Assembly (NCBI GenBank): GCA_947630645.1
Contig: CANRIF010000001.1
Coordinates: 1 to 64,000 of the forward strand
Source of the DNA: an uncultured Oscillospiraceae bacterium
GTDB lineage: Bacteria; Bacillota; Clostridia; Oscillospirales; Oscillospiraceae
Direction: 5' to 3'
Length of the DNA: 64,000 nt
Below the pieces are notes generated by a model. It searched no databases. It was not told the origin of the DNA and was given only the letters and a program-made list of their open reading frames with translations. The position numbers and the translations under genes are program-made. This document shows, in pieces, positions 51,537 through 59,511 of the stretch; positions within the stretch are counted from its first letter, which is position 1; each line of letters begins with the position of its first letter.

Positions 51537-51617
51537 GTGCAAGAGTTTTTCCGACACGCGCCGACCATACGAAGCAGACCCGGGCGGGAGCATCGTTTTG
51601 ATGCTCCCGCCCGGTTT
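51537..51617 (+). repeat. 81-bp direct repeat, copy 2
   Basis: Same orientation as copy 1, 1428 bp downstream, one mismatch. It begins 24 nt after the stop of the unknown gene and supplies its terminator hairpin. The following 51618-51792 holds no gene or signal that I can support. Confidence 0.92.
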
Positions 51618-51792
51618 TGTTGGATTCGGAAACCACTGGCTCGGTCAGTGGAGGCGTCTCGAAAAAGCTTTCGCTGCAGGCATCGAGCGAAGCGAATTAC
51701 AAGGAAAAAACTCAAATGACGAGAACGCCAAAGGAAAAGGGGTCGCCCGTTTACGGGCTGTGGGGCAAGTGACGCAAGAGATTTTGACCCGG

Positions 51793-52431
51793 TCACACCA
51801 GACCGGGGACGGCGTTCGCCAGCATGTGGGCCAGCTGGCAGTGGCCCTTCCGGGTCAGGTGCATATGGTCGATGGGGTTGAATTCGCACGTCTCCGCGTC
51901 CAGGAAATGCGCCCCGGTGAGGGCGGCGGCGTCCTTCAGCGCGGCGGCCACGCCCAGGGACTTCTCCCGGCAGCCGCTGCCCATGACGGGATCGGCGAAG
52001 CCCTCCCCGATGGGGGGCGGCGCCACCACCAGGATGTTGGGGCCTTTTTCCGCCCAGCACAGGGTATTCTGGGCACGGCGTATCAGCCGCTGCATGGCCA
52101 CGCCGATGGCGGGGGCGTTGACGCCCAGCCGCTCCTTCACGTCGTTGGTGCCCAGCATGATGACGAGCAGGTCCACCGGCTCATGGCTCAAAAGGCAGGG
52201 GGTGATGTAGTCCAGGCCGGACAGGTCGCCGTGGATGGGGTCGTCAAACACGGTGGTCCGTCCCCCCAGGCCCTCCTCCAGGCACAGGTACCCGTCCCCC
52301 AGCAGCTTTTGCAGCACACAGGGCCAACGCTCGTCCTCGTTGAACCGGGTGCCGCCGTCGGCGCAGTCGTTGGGGTCGGCGCAGTAGCCGTGGGTGTTGG
52401 AGTCACCGAAACAGACGATGTGCTTTTTCAT
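51793..52431 (-). CDS. SGNH/GDSL esterase, probable sialic-acid or glycan O-acetylesterase
   Basis: A 212-residue SGNH hydrolase. Block I GDSNTHG (catalytic Ser at about residue 11), the Gly block in LGGRTTV, block III GTNDV, and block V DHMHLTRKGH (catalytic Asp and His). No signal peptide, so cytoplasmic. It lies 4 nt after the ROK kinase gene in a unit facing the nan genes, which suggests removal of O-acetyl groups from imported sialic acids, as NanS-type esterases do elsewhere; this role is inferred from context. Confidence 0.82.
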   Translation of the reverse strand: MKKHIVCFGDSNTHGYCADPNDCADGGTRFNEDERWPCVLQKLLGDGYLCLEEGLGGRTTVFDDPIHGDLSGLDYITPCLLSHEPVDLLVIMLGTNDVKERLGVNAPAIGVAMQRLIRRAQNTLCWAEKGPNILVVAPPPIGEGFADPVMGSGCREKSLGVAAALKDAAALTGAHFLDAETCEFNPIDHMHLTRKGHCQLAHMLANAVPGLV

Positions 52432-52435
52432 ATCC

Positions 52436-53818
52436 TCACCTCTTGATCTCCGGCAGGCTGGCTGCCGCGGCGGACTGGCCCACCCGGCGGAACTTCTCGT
52501 CGGGCAGAGCGGGGCGGATGGCCTCGTTCACGGCGGGGTACTCGTCGGCAAGCACTTCCTTGCACCGGGCCAGGATCAGGTCGCCGCCCTTGCCGGACAT
52601 GACCCGGCCCAGCAGCAGCACATGGCGGAAATGATATAAGTCGTAATAATAGGCCAGGGCGTGGCCCAGGTACACGCCGATGGACCCGTAGACCTGCTCG
52701 GCCCGGGGATCGCCGGCCTCCATCAGCGCCTGGACCACCTTCAGCTTCTGGGCGGGGGAGAGGCTCTCGTCCAGGGCGATGCCCGCGGCGGGGGCCAGCT
52801 TGATGACGGCGTCCTGGGAGAAGTACTTCACCCCGCAGCCGATGTCGCCGCTCCACTCGTCCACCATGGCCTTGGGGCTGGCGTCCACCGGGACGAAGGC
52901 CAGTTCGTTGAGCCAGCCGGTGATGCAGCCGGCCGCGTCCACATACCCGGCCGCCTCGCTGGTGCCCATGGCGATGCCCAGCACGTTGTTCTCCCCCAGG
53001 CTCATGGTCCCGGCCAGGGCGGACACGTCGCCATCGTTGATGACGGCGTAGGGCACGTCGCCGAAGGTGTCCCGGATGGCGCGGATGTAGATGTCCTTCA
53101 CCTTGGCGTCAAAGAGGTCGTCCGGCACCTGGAGGAAAAGGCTGGCCCGCATGGTCCGGTCGTTGATGTAGATGCCCGCGGAGGACACGCCCACCGCGTC
53201 CACCCGGGGCATATGCTCCGCGGCGGACTTCAGCGCCGAGACGATGCCCTCGTAGTGGTAATCCGGGTCGGCGGTGATCTTGGGATACCAGACCACCTCC
53301 TCGGAATAGACGCTCTCACCGTCGATGACGGCGGAGACTTTCCGGTCCGAGCCGCCGGCGTCGAAGCCGATGCGGCAGCCGTCCATGTGTCCGCCGATGC
53401 GCTTGGGGGAGTCCACCGGGTCGGGGACCCGGTCCACCCGCACCACCTGGAAGGGATGCTCGAACACATGGGCCATGAAGTGAAAGTCGAAGTCCTGCCG
53501 GCCGCCGTCGGCATAGATGGCAGCGATGGCGGCGCACACGGCCTCGTTCCCGGCCAGATACACCCGGAACCCGCCCTTCATCCACAGAAGGGTCTTGACG
53601 GTGCGCTCGATATAGTACACGTCCGCGTCAAAGCGTTCGCCGGTGCCGTGGATGAACGTGTGGCACACGGCCATCTGCCCGCCGGCCCGCTCCACCGCGA
53701 TGTCGAAGGGCTCCCGGGCGGTCCGCAGGAACGCCGCGTTGAACAGGTTCAGGGGGAGAAAGCCGGGGTCCAGAGGGGGGACGTTCTTCACGGTCACGTC
53801 GATGCCCAGATGGTTCAT
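52436..53818 (-). CDS. ROK-family sugar kinase with N-terminal extension
   Basis: A 460-residue protein. The ROK/ASKHA core starts near residue 140 with RIGFDAGGSDRKVSAVIDGE (phosphate-1 loop), then INDGDVSALAG, GIAMGTSEAAGYVD and VLLLGRVMSGKGGDLIL (adenosine region). The first 140 residues are an extra domain absent from the usual 290-320-residue NanK/NagK. Given the epimerase beside it, the likely job is phosphorylation of GlcNAc (or ManNAc) at O6. ATG at 53818 behind GGAGG. Divergent from the epimerase gene. Confidence 0.8.
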   Translation of the reverse strand: MNHLGIDVTVKNVPPLDPGFLPLNLFNAAFLRTAREPFDIAVERAGGQMAVCHTFIHGTGERFDADVYYIERTVKTLLWMKGGFRVYLAGNEAVCAAIAAIYADGGRQDFDFHFMAHVFEHPFQVVRVDRVPDPVDSPKRIGGHMDGCRIGFDAGGSDRKVSAVIDGESVYSEEVVWYPKITADPDYHYEGIVSALKSAAEHMPRVDAVGVSSAGIYINDRTMRASLFLQVPDDLFDAKVKDIYIRAIRDTFGDVPYAVINDGDVSALAGTMSLGENNVLGIAMGTSEAAGYVDAAGCITGWLNELAFVPVDASPKAMVDEWSGDIGCGVKYFSQDAVIKLAPAAGIALDESLSPAQKLKVVQALMEAGDPRAEQVYGSIGVYLGHALAYYYDLYHFRHVLLLGRVMSGKGGDLILARCKEVLADEYPAVNEAIRPALPDEKFRRVGQSAAAASLPEIKR

Positions 53819-53879
53819 TGCACATCCTCCTTGCGGGTAATATGTCGAAAATGCGGCAGGATAGACCCCACCACCTTTA

Positions 53880-53909
53880 AGGCTATCAGTTTTTTTCGAC
53901 TTGTCAAGT
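53880..53909 (-). promoter_or_regulatory. Promoter of the ROK kinase/esterase unit with palindrome
   Basis: Minus strand TTGACA (complement of 53902-53907), 16-nt spacer, TAGCCT (complement of 53880-53885). A perfect 11-bp palindrome ACTTGTCAAGT (53899-53909, odd centre) covers the -35 box and could be an operator. Confidence 0.5.
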
Positions 53910-53944
53910 GGCAGACAAAAATTTCTTTTGCTCCCCGGTTTTGC

Positions 53945-53973
53945 TTGACCTTTCCGAAAAAAGACAATATGAT
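53945..53973 (+). promoter_or_regulatory. Promoter of the epimerase gene
   Basis: TTGACC (53945-53950), 17-nt spacer, TATGAT (53968-53973), 37 nt before the ATG. It is back to back with the kinase promoter within 190 bp. Confidence 0.7.
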
Positions 53974-54009
53974 GGTCTCACCATATAAACGAAGGGAGCG
54001 ATACCCATC

Positions 54010-55248
54010 ATGGACGCGACAAAGGATAAGCTGCGCGCCTGGCGCGCCTGGGCGCAGCAGGAACTGCGCGGCTGCGTGGACTTCTGGCTGGCCCACGGCA
54101 TCGACCATGAACACGGCGGGGTGTACACCTGCCTGGACCGGACCGGGCAGGTCTATTCCACGGACAAGAGCGTGTGGATGCAGGGCCGGTGCGGCTGGAC
54201 GTTCTCCTACCTGTGCCATGTGTACGGCCCGCGGCAGGCGTGGCTGGACGCGGCGAAGAGCTGCATCGACTTTCTGGAGGACCACTGCATCAACCGTGAC
54301 GCGGGCGGGCGGATGTACTTCACCGTCACCGCCGAGGGCAAGCCGCTGCGCCAGCGGCGGTACTGCTTCTCCGAGGGGTTCTACGCCCTGGCCAACGCCG
54401 AGTACTACGGCGTCACCGGCCGGCGGGAACACCTGGAGCGGGCACGCCGGGCCTATGAGCTGATCTGGCAGCTGGACCACGGCCTTATCAAGGACCCCAC
54501 CGGCCTGGGGTCCAAGACCATCCCCGAGACCCGCTCCGGCCACGCCCTGGGCGCGCCCATGATCTACCTGAACATCACCTCCGTGATGCGCCGGGTGGAT
54601 CCGGAGCAGGCCGCCCTTTACGACGAGCGGGCCGCCCAGTGCGTCCAGGAGATATTCAAGCTGCACGTCAAGCCCGCGCTGAAATGCACCCTGGAGAACG
54701 TGGACCCCGAGGGCCGGGAACGCCTTTACTACACCGAGGGCCGCACGGTCAACCCGGGCCACGACATCGAGTGCGTGTGGTTCTTGCTGGAGTACGCCGA
54801 CCGCATCGGGGACAAGAAGCTACACGCCGGTGCGGAGCAGATCTTCAACTGGGCCATCGAGGCCGGCTGGGACCAGGAGTACGGCGGGCTGCTGTACTTC
54901 CTGGACTGCCTGAAAAAGCCGCCCGAGGCCTACGAGCATGACATGAAGCTATGGTGGCCCCACAACGAGATCCTGATCTCGTCGCTGATGCTCTACCGGG
55001 ACACCGGGGACGAGAAGTACCTGGGCTGGTTTGAAAAGACCGTGGACTACTGCCAGAAGCACTTCTGCGACCCGGAAAACGGGGAGTGGTACGGCTACCT
55101 GCGCCGGGACGGCCTGCCCACCATGCCGCCAACCAAGGGCTCCACCTTCAAGGGGCCGTTCCATGTGCCCCGGAGCCTGGCCATGTGCGACCAGCTGCTG
55201 GGCCAGCTGCTGGGCGAGGGCGGCGGCGCGTTCCCGCCGGCAAAGTGA
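54010..55248 (+). CDS. N-acylglucosamine 2-epimerase (AGE family)
   Basis: A 412-residue (alpha/alpha)6-barrel enzyme interconverting ManNAc and GlcNAc without phosphorylation. Key segments: GIDHEHGGVYTCLDRTG, SEGFYALANAEYY, the catalytic-His region PGHDIECVWFL, and LWWPHNE near residue 316. Length fits AGE (about 400). GGGAG precedes the ATG. Located between the kinase and the ABC importer/NanA genes, it replaces the phosphosugar epimerase NanE, which is not seen in the window. Cellobiose epimerases share the fold, but the neighbourhood favours ManNAc. Confidence 0.88.
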   Translation: MDATKDKLRAWRAWAQQELRGCVDFWLAHGIDHEHGGVYTCLDRTGQVYSTDKSVWMQGRCGWTFSYLCHVYGPRQAWLDAAKSCIDFLEDHCINRDAGGRMYFTVTAEGKPLRQRRYCFSEGFYALANAEYYGVTGRREHLERARRAYELIWQLDHGLIKDPTGLGSKTIPETRSGHALGAPMIYLNITSVMRRVDPEQAALYDERAAQCVQEIFKLHVKPALKCTLENVDPEGRERLYYTEGRTVNPGHDIECVWFLLEYADRIGDKKLHAGAEQIFNWAIEAGWDQEYGGLLYFLDCLKKPPEAYEHDMKLWWPHNEILISSLMLYRDTGDEKYLGWFEKTVDYCQKHFCDPENGEWYGYLRRDGLPTMPPTKGSTFKGPFHVPRSLAMCDQLLGQLLGEGGGAFPPAK

Positions 55249-55279
55249 CGCCGGGGCAAAAAACACGGGGACCATCCTA

Positions 55280-55308
55280 TTGACAAAACACGTTACATAC
55301 TGTAAAAT
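55280..55308 (+). promoter_or_regulatory. Promoter of the dual binding-protein operon
   Basis: TTGACA (55280-55285), 17-nt spacer, TAAAAT (55303-55308), both close to consensus, 67 nt before the chosen ATG in an AT-rich leader. Confidence 0.75.
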
Positions 55309-55374
55309 TCAGCTAGAATTGTCCGTGTTTTGTGCGGAAAAATTATTTAATTATTTCAGATGGGAGGACCGATC

Positions 55375-58300
55375 ATGACCATGAAGAAGCTGTTTGCGCT
55401 GCTTCTCTGCCTGGCGATGGTGCTGGGCCTGGCCGCCTGCGGCGGCGGGACCGCGCCTACCCCCTCGGAGGCGCCCAAGGAGGAAGCGGAGCCGACCGAG
55501 GCCCCGGAGGAAGAGGCCGAGGAGCCGGAGCCCACGGAGGCGCCGGAGGAAGAGGCTGAACCTACGGAGGAACCCAAGGAGGAGGAGCCGGAACCCACCG
55601 AGGAACCCAAGGAGGAGGAACCCGAGCCTACCGAGGAACCCGAGGAAGAGGCTGAGGCCACGGAGGAGCCGGAGACGGCGGAGGAGCCGAAGGACGAGGA
55701 GCCCGAGACCGCCGAGGCCGCGGAGGAACCCAAGGATGAGGAACCCGAGGCTGCGGAGGAGCCGGAAGTGGCCGCGGAGCCGGTGGAGATCCGCTGGTGG
55801 GTGCCGCCCACGTTCATCCAGGACCCGGACGATCCCGCTGGCACCTATGAGGAGAAGCTGGCGGAGGCCTTCCACGAGGAGTATCCCAACATCACGGTGA
55901 AGGTGGAGACCATCGACTTCACCACGGCCAGCGACAAGATCACGGGCGCCATCGAGAGCGGGACGGCAGCGGACGTGCTGTTCGACGCGCCGGGGCGCAT
56001 CATCGAGTATGGCAAGAACGGGAAGCTGGTGCCGCTGGACGATATGTTCACGGAGGAGTTCATCGCGGACGTGGGGAACGACGCGCTGCTGACCAGCTGC
56101 CAGGGCGACGGTGTGTACTATATGTTCCCGATCAGCGCCTCTCCGTTCTACATGGCGATCAACGAGGATATGTGGGAAGACGCCGGCGCGATGGAGTATG
56201 TGAACCTGGAAGGGGACCGCTCCTGGACGACGGAGGACTTCGAGAAGGCGCTGGAGGCGCTGTATGACAAGGGGTACAACCCCGGCGTGCTGTTCTGCAA
56301 CGGTCAGGGCGGCGACCAGGGTACCCGTGCGCTGATCGCGAACCTGTATAGCGGCAGCGTGGCGGACCTGGAGAAGTACACGTTCGACAGCCCGGAGATG
56401 ATCAAGGGCCTGGAGAAGGCGCAGGAGTGGATCGAGAAGGGCTGGCTCGGCAACGGCGTTGAGTACAACGGCGGCCAGAGCATCGAGCTGTTCGTGGCGG
56501 GCCAGACCAGCTTCGAGCTGTGCTGGGGCACGTCCGCGGCCGGCAACAACGCGGCGACGATGGAAGAGAACGGCGTGAAGCCGATCTCGCTGCCGTTCCC
56601 GTCTGACGACGGCAAGGCGGAGCTGGAGTACCTGGTGAACGGGTTCTGCGTGTTCGACAACGGGGACGAGGCGAAGGCGGCCGCGGCGAAGCAGTTCATC
56701 CAGTGGCTGTGCGACAGCGAGGAGAACGTGGTTCGGACGGGCGCGTTCCCTGTGAAGCAGAGCATGGGGAACCTGTATCCGGACGACGCGGAGAAGGAAC
56801 TGCTGCTTGAGTTCACGAAGATGTACGGTCCTTACTACAACACGATGGACGGCTTTGCGAACATGCGCGCGCAGTGGTTCGACATGTTGCAGCGGATCAC
56901 GGACGGCGGAGATGTGACGGAACTTGCCACCGCCGCTACCGAGGCCTCCAACAAAGAGCTGAACATCGACCCCGCCGCTGTGGCGGCTCCCGGCCCGGCC
57001 GAGATGCCCGAGGCAGAGGAAGAGGAAGAGAAGCTGGAGGAAGAGGTCGAGGAAGAAGTCCAGGAAGAGGTCGAGGAACTGGAAGAGGAGATCGACGAAC
57101 TGGCTGAAGACGCCGGCGAGGCCCTGGGCACCGCCGCCATCGGCGCCATGGAAGACGCCGTGGAGGGCGAGGACGCCGAGGAGCCGGAGACGGCGGAGGA
57201 GCCGAAGGACGAGGAGCCCGAGACCGCCGAGGCCGCGGAGGAACCCAAGGATGAGGAACCCGAGGCTGCGGAGGAGCCGGAAGTGGCCGCGGAGCCGGTG
57301 GAGATCCGCTGGTGGGTGCCGCCCACGTTCATCCAGGACCCGGACGATCCCGCTGGCACCTATGAGGAGAAGCTGGCGGAGGCCTTCCACGAGGAGTATC
57401 CCAACATCACGGTGAAGGTGGAGACCATCGACTTCACCACGGCCAGCGACAAGATCACGGGCGCCATCGAGAGCGGGACGGCAGCGGACGTGCTGTTCGA
57501 CGCGCCGGGGCGCATCATCGAGTATGGCAAGAACGGGAAGCTGGTGCCGCTGGACGATATGTTCACGGAGGAGTTCATCGCGGACGTGGGGAACGACGCG
57601 CTGCTGACCAGCTGCCAGGGCGACGGTGTGTACTATATGTTCCCGATCAGCGCCTCTCCGTTCTACATGGCGATCAACGAGGATATGTGGGAAGACGCCG
57701 GCGCGATGGAGTATGTGAACCTGGAAGGGGACCGCTCCTGGACGACGGAGGACTTCGAGAAGGCGCTGGAGGCGCTGTATGACAAGGGGTACAACCCCGG
57801 CGTGCTGTTCTGCAACGGTCAGGGCGGCGACCAGGGTACCCGTGCGCTGATCGCGAACCTGTATAGCGGCAGCGTGGCGGACCTGGAGAAGTACACGTTC
57901 GACAGCCCGGAGATGATCAAGGGCCTGGAGAAGGCGCAGGAGTGGATCGAGAAGGGCTGGCTCGGCAACGGCGTTGAGTACAACGGCGGCCAGAGCATCG
58001 AACACTTTGTGGCGGGCCAGACCAGCTTTGAGCTGTGCTGGGGCACGTCCGCTGCCGGCAACAACGCGGCTACGATGGAAGAGAACGGCGTGAAGCCGAT
58101 CTCTCTGCCGTTCCCGTCTGACGACGGCAAGGCGGAGCTGGAGTACCTGGTGAACGGCTTCTGCGTGTTCGACAACGGGGACGAGGCGAAGGCGGCCGCG
58201 GCGAAGCAGTTCATCCAGTGGCTGTGCGACAGCGAGGAGAACGTGGTTCGGACGGGCGCGTTCCCTGTGAAGCAGAGCATGGGGAACCTGTATCCGGACG

Positions 58301-58485
58301 ACGCGGAGAAGGAACTGCTGCTTGAGTTCACGAAGATGTACGGGCCTTACTACAACACGATGGACGGCTTTGCGAATATGCGCGCGCAGTGGTTCGATAT
58401 GTTGCAGCGGATCACGGACGGCGGAGATGTGACGGAACTTGCCACCGCCGCCACCGAGGCCTCCAACAAGGGCATGGCCGGCTGA
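55375..58485 (+). CDS. Lipoprotein with two tandem family-1 sugar-binding domains
   Basis: A 1036-residue protein. A lipoprotein signal peptide ends in LGLAAC (lipobox) and is followed by a Glu/Pro-rich linker of about 110 residues with repeated EEPKEEEPEPT-like units. Binding domain 1 spans about 139-527; an acidic, partly coiled-coil-like linker (PEAEEEEEKLEEEVEEEV..., about 528-640) joins it to domain 2 (about 644-1036). The DNA of 55663-56954 is repeated at 57178-58469 (offset 1515 bp, 505 codons, in frame) with only about a dozen differences, all in the last third. One pair of residues differs clearly: IELF in domain 1 and IEHF in domain 2. It is the binding protein of the sialic acid/amino sugar importer. 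ATG 55375 follows GGGAGG by 7 nt. Confidence 0.88.
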   Translation: MTMKKLFALLLCLAMVLGLAACGGGTAPTPSEAPKEEAEPTEAPEEEAEEPEPTEAPEEEAEPTEEPKEEEPEPTEEPKEEEPEPTEEPEEEAEATEEPETAEEPKDEEPETAEAAEEPKDEEPEAAEEPEVAAEPVEIRWWVPPTFIQDPDDPAGTYEEKLAEAFHEEYPNITVKVETIDFTTASDKITGAIESGTAADVLFDAPGRIIEYGKNGKLVPLDDMFTEEFIADVGNDALLTSCQGDGVYYMFPISASPFYMAINEDMWEDAGAMEYVNLEGDRSWTTEDFEKALEALYDKGYNPGVLFCNGQGGDQGTRALIANLYSGSVADLEKYTFDSPEMIKGLEKAQEWIEKGWLGNGVEYNGGQSIELFVAGQTSFELCWGTSAAGNNAATMEENGVKPISLPFPSDDGKAELEYLVNGFCVFDNGDEAKAAAAKQFIQWLCDSEENVVRTGAFPVKQSMGNLYPDDAEKELLLEFTKMYGPYYNTMDGFANMRAQWFDMLQRITDGGDVTELATAATEASNKELNIDPAAVAAPGPAEMPEAEEEEEKLEEEVEEEVQEEVEELEEEIDELAEDAGEALGTAAIGAMEDAVEGEDAEEPETAEEPKDEEPETAEAAEEPKDEEPEAAEEPEVAAEPVEIRWWVPPTFIQDPDDPAGTYEEKLAEAFHEEYPNITVKVETIDFTTASDKITGAIESGTAADVLFDAPGRIIEYGKNGKLVPLDDMFTEEFIADVGNDALLTSCQGDGVYYMFPISASPFYMAINEDMWEDAGAMEYVNLEGDRSWTTEDFEKALEALYDKGYNPGVLFCNGQGGDQGTRALIANLYSGSVADLEKYTFDSPEMIKGLEKAQEWIEKGWLGNGVEYNGGQSIEHFVAGQTSFELCWGTSAAGNNAATMEENGVKPISLPFPSDDGKAELEYLVNGFCVFDNGDEAKAAAAKQFIQWLCDSEENVVRTGAFPVKQSMGNLYPDDAEKELLLEFTKMYGPYYNTMDGFANMRAQWFDMLQRITDGGDVTELATAATEASNKGMAG
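55663..56954 (+). repeat. Large tandem duplication, unit 1 (binding domain)
   Basis: 1292 bp nearly identical to 57178-58469. The first 800 or so bases look identical by eye; the remainder has scattered, mainly third-codon-position differences. Confidence 0.9.
57178..58469 (+). repeat. Large tandem duplication, unit 2 (binding domain)
   Basis: Second copy, separated from unit 1 by 223 bp of unique acidic-linker coding sequence. Both copies start inside the Glu/Pro-rich linker, where short repeats could have served as the recombination point. Confidence 0.9.
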
Positions 58486-58530
58486 CAGTCCCGATAAAGA
58501 GGCAGGCGTTTGCCTAACACATAATGCAGG

Positions 58531-58566
58531 CCGCCTCCCCGCGCAGGCGGGGAGGCGGTTTTTATT
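58531..58566 (+). terminator. Hairpin after the dual binding-protein gene
   Basis: Perfect 12-bp stem CCGCCTCCCCGC / GCGGGGAGGCGG (58531-58542 with 58547-58558) followed by TTTTTATTT. A strong intrinsic-terminator form between the binding-protein gene and its permeases; some read-through is required for the permease genes unless they have another promoter, and none was seen. Confidence 0.85.
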
Positions 58567-58592
58567 TCCCGACCGAGAAGGGAGGAACCCCT

Positions 58593-59498
58593 ATGAGCCG
58601 CTCCGGCCACGTCCTCAAGAGGAGGGAGACGGTGACGGCGTATCTGTTCATGCTGCCGTCCCTGTGCTTCTTCGCGGCGTTCGTGGTGCTGCCCATGATC
58701 ATGGGCATCGTCACCAGCCTTTTCAACTATACGATGAAATATCCCGTCTCCAAGGAGACGTTCATCGGTCTGCAAAACTATGTGGACCTGTTTCACGACG
58801 ACGACTTTCTGCGCGCTATGCTCAACACCTTCATCCTGGTGGTGGTCACGGTCCCGTCCGTGACGATGTTCTCCCTGTGGGTCAGCTCGGTGATCTATAA
58901 GATGAAGCCGGGCTGGTGTTCTTTCTTCCGGTGCGTGTTCTACCTGCCGGTGGTCACGGGTACCGTGGCGGTGGTGGTGGTCTGGAAGTGGATGTTCGAC
59001 GGTTACAGCGGCATCCTCAACTACCTGCTCAAGGCGGTGGGCCTGATCGACAAGAACATCCGCTTTTTGGGCGACACCCGCTTCGCCATCTGGTGCATCA
59101 TCACCATCATGTTCACCACCTATGTTGGCCAGCCCATCGTGCTGTATGTGGCGGCGCTGGGCAACGTGGACCAGTCGCTGGTGGAGGCCAGCCAGGTGGA
59201 CGGGGCCAACAATATGCAGGTGTTCTGGCGCATCAAGTGGCCCCAGATCATGCCTACCACCCTTTACATCGTGGTCATCACCACCATCAACACCTTCCAG
59301 TGCTTCTCCCTGATCCAGCTGCTCACATCGGGCGGTCCGGCGGGCAGCACCAACACGGTGATGTACTACCTTTATAAAAATGCGTTCAATCTGTATAAGT
59401 ACGGCTATGCCAACTCCATGGGCGTCGTCCTTGCCATCGTCATCGCCATATTGAGCGCCATCCAGTTCAAGGTGATGAGCAAGGATGTCTCGTATTGA
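58593..59498 (+). CDS. Sugar ABC transporter permease (MalF/UgpA type)
   Basis: A 301-residue permease with six membrane segments (for example TAYLFMLPSLCFFAAFVVL near the N-terminus) and the EAA loop EASQVDGANNMQVFWRIKWP. ATG at 58593 follows GGGAGGA. With the next gene it forms the channel served by the dual binding protein. Confidence 0.9.
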   Translation: MSRSGHVLKRRETVTAYLFMLPSLCFFAAFVVLPMIMGIVTSLFNYTMKYPVSKETFIGLQNYVDLFHDDDFLRAMLNTFILVVVTVPSVTMFSLWVSSVIYKMKPGWCSFFRCVFYLPVVTGTVAVVVVWKWMFDGYSGILNYLLKAVGLIDKNIRFLGDTRFAIWCIITIMFTTYVGQPIVLYVAALGNVDQSLVEASQVDGANNMQVFWRIKWPQIMPTTLYIVVITTINTFQCFSLIQLLTSGGPAGSTNTVMYYLYKNAFNLYKYGYANSMGVVLAIVIAILSAIQFKVMSKDVSY

Positions 59499-59511
59499 GG
59501 AGGGCCGCGAT

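Noticed and set aside
51535-52446. Plus-strand frame running from repeat copy 2 through the esterase gene
   Set aside because: It begins inside the repeat and continues antisense to a clear SGNH esterase with catalytic motifs.
55485-55780. Short direct repeats in the linker as a possible CRISPR or satellite array
   Set aside because: They are in-frame Glu/Pro codon repeats of varying length, without uniform repeats and spacers.
55351-58005. Minus-strand repetitive frame opposite the dual binding protein
   Set aside because: Its leucine/arginine-rich repeats are only the reverse complement of the Glu/Pro-rich linkers and the duplicated domain.
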